21,722 nt of DNA from an uncultured Mediterraneibacter sp. (GTDB lineage: Bacteria > Bacillota > Clostridia > Lachnospirales > Lachnospiraceae). The position numbers and the translations under genes were made by a program. The notes beneath the pieces are model-generated. The model made no database searches. It had not been told where the DNA came from and worked only from the letters and a program-made list of their open reading frames with translations. Positions 16,808 to 21,722 of this stretch are shown piece by piece. Position 1 is the first letter of the stretch. Every line of letters begins with the position of its first letter. The stretch spans positions 1 to 21,722 of the forward strand of contig CAKRWZ010000027.1 in the NCBI GenBank assembly GCA_934418295.1, written 5' to 3'.

Positions 16808-16824
16808 TAATTTAAAATGCAAAG

Positions 16825-16833
16825 TGATATAAT
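16825..16833 (+). promoter_or_regulatory. Extended -10 promoter of the small membrane protein gene
   Basis: TGA-TATAAT (16825-16833) is a perfect extended -10 element, about 75 bases before the small gene's ATG. No good -35 box is present at 17 bp, which is tolerated with an extended -10. The preceding pcrA ends only 18 bases upstream, so read-through also contributes. Confidence 0.55.
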
Positions 16834-16907
16834 AAAACAAAATAAATTCTGAAGCGTTGCCGATGCTGTGACGGAGGCTGTCAGAGAAGAAAGGACGGAA
16901 TCATTTT

Positions 16908-17177
16908 ATGGATAATGTGACAAAGAAAATGGAAGAATTGATCTCAGAGACAAGATTAAGTGAATTGCTCCGTAAAAAAGACGAGGAAAAACCGAAAAAC
17001 GTTCTCGTTTGGGTACTTGCTATCGTTGGTGCTGTTGCAGCAGTAGCGGGGATCGCTTATGCCGTTTATTGCTTTCTGACACCAGATTATCTGGAAGATT
17101 TTGATGAAGACTTCGATGACGATTATTTTAGCGAAGACGAAGAAGCAGAGAAAACAAAAGAAAAAGCAGAAGAGTAA
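16908..17177 (+). CDS. Small single-pass membrane protein with acidic C-terminal tail
   Basis: The 89-residue product has a charged, probably helical N-terminus (1-30, with RLSELLRKKDEEKP). One strongly hydrophobic helix follows (about 31-57, VLVWVLAIVGAVAAVAGIAY), then LTPDYLEDFDEDFDDDYFSE and a Glu/Lys-rich end. The positive residues before the helix and the very acidic tail after it predict an N-in, C-out orientation. I recall similar short proteins in Lachnospiraceae but cannot assign a function or be sure of a family name. It has its own extended -10 promoter and an AAAGGA site, and ends in a clear terminator, so it is a separate transcription unit between pcrA and the DAHP synthase gene. 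Confidence 0.8.
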   Translation: MDNVTKKMEELISETRLSELLRKKDEEKPKNVLVWVLAIVGAVAAVAGIAYAVYCFLTPDYLEDFDEDFDDDYFSEDEEAEKTKEKAEE

Positions 17178-17206
17178 GCGGAATATTTAAGAGAGACATC
17201 AAAATT

Positions 17207-17246
17207 AAAGGACAGGATGTAGTTCTTAAACTGCACCTGTCCTTTT
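17207..17246 (+). terminator. Terminator after the small membrane protein gene
   Basis: AAAGGACAGG (17207-17216) pairs with CCTGTCCTTT (17236-17245). The stem continues inward through AGTT/AACT with small mismatches and is followed by a short T-run. Confidence 0.82.
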
Positions 17247-17333
17247 AGTATGCGCCTATAAAGGGAAGCATTTCTCGTATAGAGCGTTTTATAGAAACAG
17301 AAAATGAATAATTATACGGAGGAGGAAAAAGCT

Positions 17334-18365
17334 ATGTCAATGAAAATCAATCATCAATTACCCTTTCCGGAGGTGTTGAAGGCGCAGTATCCGTTATCTG
17401 AGGAACTGAAACAGCTCAAAGCAAAGCGCGATCAGGAGATTAAAGATATTTTTACCGGAAAATCAGATCGTTTTCTGGTAGTAGTAGGTCCGTGCTCGGC
17501 GGATAATGAAGACTCTGTATGTGAATATGTGAATCATTTGAAAGAGATTTCAGATAAGGTTTCAGAAAAATTGATGGTCATCCCAAGAATTTATACTAAT
17601 AAGCCACGTACAACGGGAGAAGGATACAAGGGAATGCTACATCAGCCTGATCCGGACAAAGCACCGGATCTGTTGGCAGGAATCATTGCGATCCGGAAAA
17701 TGCATATCCGTGCAATGCAGGAGACCGGGTTGACAGCAGCAGATGAAATGCTTTACCCGGAAAACAGAAGCTATCTGGATGATATTCTATCTTACGAGGC
17801 AGTGGGAGCCCGTTCCGTGGAAAATCAACAGCATCGTTTGACAGCCAGCGGAATGGATATTCCGGTAGGTATGAAGAACCCGACCAGCGGTGATCTGGGA
17901 GTTATGTTAAACTCCATACAGGCCGCACAGAGTCCGCACAATTTTATCTACAGAAGCCTGGATGTAGAAACTTCCGGTAACCCGCTGGCTCATGCGATCC
18001 TGCGCGGCGGTGTAGACAAATACGGAAAGAACATTCCAAACTACCATTACGAAGATCTGGCCAGACTGGCAGTATTGTACAAAGAGAGGAAGCTGAAAAA
18101 CCCGGCAGTATTGGTCGATGTGAATCACTCCAATTCCGGAAAACAGTTTAAAGAACAGATCCGGATCGTCAGCGAAGTGCTGCACAGCAGAAATTACAAC
18201 CCGGATCTGAAAAGCATGATCAAAGGTGTGATGATCGAAAGTTACCTGGTAGAAGGCAGACAGAATATCTGCGATAATTTGGTTTACGGTCAGTCCATTA
18301 CAGACCCTTGCCTGGGCTGGGAAGACACCGAACAGCTGCTGTACAAAATCGCAGATGAATGTTAA
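17334..18365 (+). CDS. 3-deoxy-7-phosphoheptulonate (DAHP) synthase, class I
   Basis: This 343-residue enzyme condenses phosphoenolpyruvate with erythrose 4-phosphate, the first step of the shikimate pathway to aromatic amino acids. It matches the AroF/AroG/AroH type: VVGPCSADNEDSV near residue 50, KPRTTGEGYKGM with the PEP-binding KPRTT, GARSVENQQHR, GMKNPTSGDL, HAILRGG, VDVNHSNSGK, and C-terminal YGQSITDPCLGWEDTE. An in-frame ATG at 17304 is rejected: a very strong GGAGGAGG (17318-17325) lies downstream of it and 8 bases before the ATG at 17334. No other aromatic gene is adjacent and no leader peptide or T-box is visible, so control by end-product inhibition is possible but unproven. I cannot tell which aromatic amino acid, if any, inhibits it. 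Confidence 0.94.
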   Translation: MSMKINHQLPFPEVLKAQYPLSEELKQLKAKRDQEIKDIFTGKSDRFLVVVGPCSADNEDSVCEYVNHLKEISDKVSEKLMVIPRIYTNKPRTTGEGYKGMLHQPDPDKAPDLLAGIIAIRKMHIRAMQETGLTAADEMLYPENRSYLDDILSYEAVGARSVENQQHRLTASGMDIPVGMKNPTSGDLGVMLNSIQAAQSPHNFIYRSLDVETSGNPLAHAILRGGVDKYGKNIPNYHYEDLARLAVLYKERKLKNPAVLVDVNHSNSGKQFKEQIRIVSEVLHSRNYNPDLKSMIKGVMIESYLVEGRQNICDNLVYGQSITDPCLGWEDTEQLLYKIADEC

Positions 18366-18398
18366 TTTAGATCATTAGAAATTTGACAGGAAGGAATC

Positions 18399-18443
18399 AT
18401 GTTTCAAGATGAAAAAAGGACAGATTGCAGAGGGAATCATTGA
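18399..18443 (+). other. Possible 14-codon overlapping upstream ORF at the rlmD start
   Basis: ATG at 18399 follows AGGAAGGA at good distance and opens a 14-codon frame (starting M-F-Q-D-E-K) that ends TGA at 18441-18443, out of frame and overlapping the first 12 codons of rlmD. The rlmD ATG at 18409 is about 14 bases from the same ribosome binding site, which is long. Translation of the short frame could lower or modulate rlmD expression. It may equally be chance. Confidence 0.3.
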
Positions 18444-20055
18444 AAAAGTAGAATTTCCCAACAAAGGATATGTCAAAGTAGACGGAGAAGAAAATTCCGT
18501 GATCGTAAAAAACGGGATCCCGGGACAAAAAGTGCGTTTTGCAGTCAATAAATTCCGGCATGGACAGGCAGAAGGAAGACTGCTGGAAGTCCTGGAAACC
18601 TCCCCGCTGGAGACGAGAAACCCCGTCTGCAGTCTGTTTCCGGCCTGCGGCGGCTGCATGTACCAGACCATGGATTACGAAGAACAGCTAAAAATGAAAT
18701 CCGGACAGATCAAAGAGATTTTAGACGGAGCCGTTTTGCCCGGGCGTTCCTACACGTTTGAAGGAATTAAAGCGAGTCCCAAAGAATTTGCCTACCGCAA
18801 TAAAATGGAATTTTCCTTCGGTGATGCAGAAAAAGGCGGGGCTTTGACACTGGGGCTTCACAAAAAAGGCAGTACCTACGATGTGCTGACGGCAGATGAC
18901 TGCAAATTGGTACATTCGGACATGAATCAAATCCTGTCCTGCGTTTTGCAGTATTTTCAGGAAAAAGAAATCGGCTATTATCACAAAATGCAGCACACCG
19001 GATATCTCCGCCATCTGTTGCTCAGAAGAGGAGATGCCACCGGAGAAATTCTGATAAATCTGGTAACCACCACTCAGGAAGAACATGACCTCACAGAACT
19101 GGTCAACCGCATTTTAAATCTGCCGTTGGAAGGCAAAATCGTCGGGATCCTGCATATTCTGAACGACTCTCTATCAGATGTAGTACAAAGTGATGAGACC
19201 AGAATCCTGTACGGAAAAGATTACTTCTATGAAACCCTTTTGGGCATACAGTTCAAGATCACACCCTTTTCCTTCTTCCAGCCAAACTCAAAAGGTGCAG
19301 AGGTCTTATACAAAACCGTGCGTGATTACATCGGAGATATACAAGATATGACAGTTTTCGACCTTTTCAGCGGCACCGGTACTATCGCACAAGTCCTGGC
19401 GCCGAAAGCCAAAAAAGTCATCGGTGTCGAAATCGTCGAAGAAGCCGTAGAAGCTGCAAAAGAAAATGCACTCCGCAACGGTCTTTCCAACTGCGAATTC
19501 ATAGCAGGCGATGTATTTCAAGTCCTCGATAACATCACAGAAAAACCAGACGTGATCGTACTGGATCCGCCCAGAGACGGCATCCATCCCAAAGCACTTC
19601 CCAAAATCCTCGACTACGGTGTAGATCATATCGTTTACATCTCCTGCAAAGCCACCAGCCTGGCGCGGGATTTGGAGATGATTCAAGGAAGAGGTTATCG
19701 ACTGGAAAAAGCAGTGGCAGTTGATCAATTTTGCCAGACTGTGCATTGTGAGACGGTTGTACTTTTGTCCAAACTCAATACCAAGCAGCATATTGAGGTG
19801 GAGTTGAATCTGGACGAGTTGGATTTGACATCGGCGGAGAGCAAGGCTACCTATGACGAGATTAAGACGTATGTGCTGGAGAAGTATGGCCTGAAGGTAT
19901 CGTCTCTGTATATCTCCCAGGTTAAGCGGAAGTGTGGTCTGGATGTGGGACAGAATTATAATCTGTCAAAGAAGGAAGATGCGAAGGTGGCGCAGTGTCC
20001 ACCGGAAAAAGAGGCGGCGATTATGGAAGCATTAAAGTATTTCAATATGATATAA
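18409..20055 (+). CDS. rlmD: 23S rRNA (uracil-C5)-methyltransferase RlmD with an added C-terminal domain
   Basis: The 548-residue protein is a TrmA/RlmD-family RNA m5U methyltransferase using S-adenosylmethionine. A TRAM RNA-binding domain fills about residues 1-60. Cys74, Cys80, Cys83 (CSLFPACGGC) and Cys165 form the [4Fe-4S] site typical of RlmD. The SAM pocket starts at DLFSGTGTI (318 on). DPPRDG lies at 386, the catalytic Cys413 in ISCKATS, and the general base Glu448 in HCETVVLL. This core ends near residue 458, the usual family length. About 90 further residues (from KQHIEVELNLDELDL to MEALKYFNMI) form a separate module seen in clostridial RlmD proteins, of unknown function. In this tail Lys and Glu codons switch from AAA/GAA to AAG/GAG, pointing to a different origin. 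Paralogues RlmCD/TrmFO-like enzymes are the alternative assignment for the exact uridine modified. Confidence 0.9.
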   Translation: MKKGQIAEGIIEKVEFPNKGYVKVDGEENSVIVKNGIPGQKVRFAVNKFRHGQAEGRLLEVLETSPLETRNPVCSLFPACGGCMYQTMDYEEQLKMKSGQIKEILDGAVLPGRSYTFEGIKASPKEFAYRNKMEFSFGDAEKGGALTLGLHKKGSTYDVLTADDCKLVHSDMNQILSCVLQYFQEKEIGYYHKMQHTGYLRHLLLRRGDATGEILINLVTTTQEEHDLTELVNRILNLPLEGKIVGILHILNDSLSDVVQSDETRILYGKDYFYETLLGIQFKITPFSFFQPNSKGAEVLYKTVRDYIGDIQDMTVFDLFSGTGTIAQVLAPKAKKVIGVEIVEEAVEAAKENALRNGLSNCEFIAGDVFQVLDNITEKPDVIVLDPPRDGIHPKALPKILDYGVDHIVYISCKATSLARDLEMIQGRGYRLEKAVAVDQFCQTVHCETVVLLSKLNTKQHIEVELNLDELDLTSAESKATYDEIKTYVLEKYGLKVSSLYISQVKRKCGLDVGQNYNLSKKEDAKVAQCPPEKEAAIMEALKYFNMI

Positions 20056-20074
20056 ATACGAAAAACTTATGATT

Positions 20075-20113
20075 AAAAGCACGTTAGCGACTTAGTCGTT
20101 AGCGTGCTTTTTT
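20075..20113 (+). terminator. Terminator of rlmD
   Basis: AAAAGCACGTTAGCGA (20075-20090) pairs with TCGTTAGCGTGCTTTT (20096-20111) with two G-T wobbles around CTTAG, and a T-run continues to 20113. AAAA at the 5' side means it could also work on the minus strand. Confidence 0.88.
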
Positions 20114-20138
20114 CTTACTAAAGATAACTCTCGATAAC

Positions 20139-20168
20139 TTGACTAATAATCAGCAAATGTAGTATAAT
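20139..20168 (+). promoter_or_regulatory. Promoter of the xre-hsdM operon
   Basis: TTGACT (20139-20144), 18 bp, then a perfect TATAAT (20163-20168). The -10 box is overlapped by the left arm of the inverted repeat described next, so the promoter can be blocked by whatever binds there. Confidence 0.78.
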
Positions 20169-20199
20169 TGTTCTATGTTATAGAACGTAGAACAATTAT
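20164..20199. promoter_or_regulatory. Operator-like perfect inverted repeat at the xre promoter
   Basis: ATAATTGTTCTA (20164-20175) and TAGAACAATTAT (20188-20199) are exact inverted copies separated by 12 bases. The spacer holds a third half-site, TAGAAC (20181-20186). Three half-sites of the type GTTCTA/TAGAAC over the -10 and transcription start fit binding of the dimeric Xre-type protein encoded 18 bases downstream. Confidence 0.72.
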
Positions 20200-20216
20200 A
20201 GAAAGGAGGTGTCAAA

Positions 20217-20636
20217 TTGCCCGCAAGAGTAGTTGCTGATAAAGCTTCTGAAAGAGCAAAGAAGAACCTTGGTGCTTTAATTGTCCGATGCCGTGGGACG
20301 CTCAGCCAATCCCAATTAGCACAAAGGGTTGGTCTGCCCCGTTCAAACATGAAATATATAGAAGACGGTGTTAACGCTCCAACAGCGGAGGTCTATGACA
20401 AGCTGATTAAGGAGCTAAAGCCGGATTTACAGACACGCCGTCGTATGGATCGTCTGTATATGGCGATTCGGAAAGTTCCTCCGCCGGATATTTGTCGGAC
20501 TATCACACAAAACAAGGATTTAGTAGATGCAATGCGAAAGTTGGAAGGCTGCAATTTGACACCTGATCAGATCAAAAGAGTTGCCGCCCTGTTTGCGTCT
20601 TTTCAAGAGAATAGAGAAGGAGAATCCACAAAATGA
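20217..20636 (+). CDS. Xre-type helix-turn-helix regulator of a type I restriction-modification locus
   Basis: The 139-residue product starts with TTG at 20217, 5 bases after a full AAAGGAGGTG site; no ATG fits. Residues 18-60 form a Cro/C1-type helix-turn-helix (LIVRCRGTLSQSQLAQRVGL, then PRSNMKYIEDGVNAPTAEVY). The rest is helical and charged, with no recognised domain. It overlaps hsdM by 4 bases (ATGA), so the two are co-translated. Inferred role: controls its own promoter and the methylase/restriction genes, like the controller proteins of type II systems, so that methylation is set before cutting begins. An antitoxin-like role is less likely because no toxin gene is adjacent. Confidence 0.82.
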   Translation: MPARVVADKASERAKKNLGALIVRCRGTLSQSQLAQRVGLPRSNMKYIEDGVNAPTAEVYDKLIKELKPDLQTRRRMDRLYMAIRKVPPPDICRTITQNKDLVDAMRKLEGCNLTPDQIKRVAALFASFQENREGESTK

Positions 20637-21722
20637 GAGATAAGTATTTTTACGAAGTAATGTTTGATGATACGTCTATTGACGTAAGCAAGGAAGTTGG
20701 TTTGGTCTGGTCCATTGCCAACTCACTCCGTGGTGCCTATACCTCGGATAAATATAAGGACGTTATTATCCCCATGGTCATCATTCGTCGATTTGAGTGT
20801 GCTTTGGATGCTTCCAAAGATGCAGTTGTGGCGAAGCACAAGCAGAATCCCAACCTCCCAGCTGCGCTTCTTTGCCAGGTTTCCAAATACCCTTTTTACA
20901 ATACCAGTGAATTTACTCTTAAACGCCTTCTGGATGACAGCGACAGCATTGCGTCCAATCTTAAGTCTTACATTGAAGGCTTTTCCGCCAACATCCAGCT
21001 GATTCTGGAAAAGCTGCTGAAATTCAGCACCCAGATCGACAAAATGGATAAGAGCAACCGCCTTTACAGCGTGGTTAAAAAGTTCTCGGATTTGGATTTG
21101 TATCCCGCCCATGTGGACAGCATGAAGATGGGCTACATTTTCGAGGATATTATCCGTCGCTTTTCTGAAAACGCTGAGGCCGGTGATCACTATACGCCCC
21201 GTGAAGTAATTCGTCTGATGGTCAATGTACTGCTGGCAGAGGGCTGCAACGATCTGCTGACCGATGAGGGTAAGATCGCAACCGTACTGGACGCTGCCTG
21301 TGGTTCGGGCGGTATGCTGTCCACTGCCTATGATTTCCTGCGCCGCAAAAATCCCTATGTGGATGTGCGTTTATTTGGACAGGAAATCAACCCCGAATCC
21401 TACGCCATTTGTCTGGCGGATATGCTCATCAAAGGCCAGGATGTGAAAAACATCATGGGTGATGAGGAAGCCAACACCCTGAAAACGGACTGCTTCCCGG
21501 ATCAGAAGATGCGGCTGGTGATTATGAATCCCCCATTTGGTACACCCTGGGGCGGCAAAGATGCACCGGAAGGACAGGAGAAGAAAGTCCGTGAGGAAAA
21601 CAAGAAGGGCGGACGGTTTGAACATGGTCTGCCTGGAACGGGTGACGCTCAGCTGCTATTCATGCAGCACGCCATCAATAAGCTGGATGAGAAAAACGGG
21701 CGTGCAGCGATCATTACCAATG
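20633..21722 (+). CDS. hsdM: Type I restriction-modification system DNA methyltransferase subunit HsdM, 3' truncated by the window
   Basis: The frame opens at ATG 20633 (MRDKYFYEVMFDD), overlapping the regulator's stop, and stays open to the end of the window: 363 codons of an expected ~480-540. Residues 1-150 match the HsdM N-terminal helical domain. The SAM-binding motif DAACGSGG is at 220-227, preceded by AGDHYTPREVIRLMV. The adenine-methylase motif NPPFGTPWGG starts at 299, and GTGDAQLLFMQHAIN is near the visible end. The protein methylates adenine N6 in complex with the specificity subunit HsdS. hsdS and hsdR would be expected further right. Proline codons include many CCC, unlike the CCG of the chromosomal genes to the left, suggesting acquisition by transfer. 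Confidence 0.93.
   Translation, partial: MRDKYFYEVMFDDTSIDVSKEVGLVWSIANSLRGAYTSDKYKDVIIPMVIIRRFECALDASKDAVVAKHKQNPNLPAALLCQVSKYPFYNTSEFTLKRLLDDSDSIASNLKSYIEGFSANIQLILEKLLKFSTQIDKMDKSNRLYSVVKKFSDLDLYPAHVDSMKMGYIFEDIIRRFSENAEAGDHYTPREVIRLMVNVLLAEGCNDLLTDEGKIATVLDAACGSGGMLSTAYDFLRRKNPYVDVRLFGQEINPESYAICLADMLIKGQDVKNIMGDEEANTLKTDCFPDQKMRLVIMNPPFGTPWGGKDAPEGQEKKVREENKKGGRFEHGLPGTGDAQLLFMQHAINKLDEKNGRAAIITN

Overview
The window looks like a stretch of a low-to-mid GC Gram-positive Firmicutes chromosome, most likely a gut clostridium of the Lachnospiraceae type. The grounds are strong AGGAGG-type ribosome binding sites, a sortase-anchored surface protein, a PcrA helicase with its C-terminal Tudor-like domain, a DUF1836 protein, RlmD with a clostridial-style tail, and proline codons that are nearly all CCG until the last 1.6 kb. 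I cannot name a species. No stretch longer than 300 bases lacks a gene; the gaps are short and mostly filled with promoters, operators and terminators.

Layout, left to right. (1) Positions 1-5484 hold the 3' part of a giant cell-wall-anchored protein: one partial and twelve complete Spy0128/FctA-type isopeptide pilin domains, followed by a PVKTG-type sorting signal. (2) A DUF1836 gene (minus strand) converges on it across a shared terminator and diverges from a MarR regulator. The MarR gene is followed by two ABC exporter half-transporters that form a textbook asymmetric heterodimer. The MarR promoter carries five tandem 15-bp repeats, which I read as the operator. (3) Positions 10773-14392 (minus strand) hold two complete aconitase-superfamily dehydratases of the LeuCD type, in the order small-large-small-large, with no leuA or leuB beside them. 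A gap with two related hairpins separates the pairs. (4) On the plus strand follow pcrA, a small membrane protein with an acidic tail, a class I DAHP synthase (first step of the shikimate pathway) and rlmD (23S rRNA m5U methyltransferase). (5) From about 20130 an Xre-type regulator with a perfect inverted-repeat operator overlaps an hsdM gene, the start of a type I restriction-modification locus that runs off the window.

How the parts relate. MarR and the exporter form a self-regulated export module, probably for drugs or a toxic metabolite. The four LeuCD-like genes form one operon that would interconvert two hydroxyacid substrates; which ones cannot be read from sequence. The last region differs in codon choice and lies directly behind an rlmD whose final ~90 codons also change in style, which suggests a site of gene exchange. 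The items most worth following up are the twelve-fold conserved Lys-Glu-Asn triads, the tandem dehydratases with their divergent iron-sulfur motifs, the 15-bp repeat operator, and the rlmD 3' junction.
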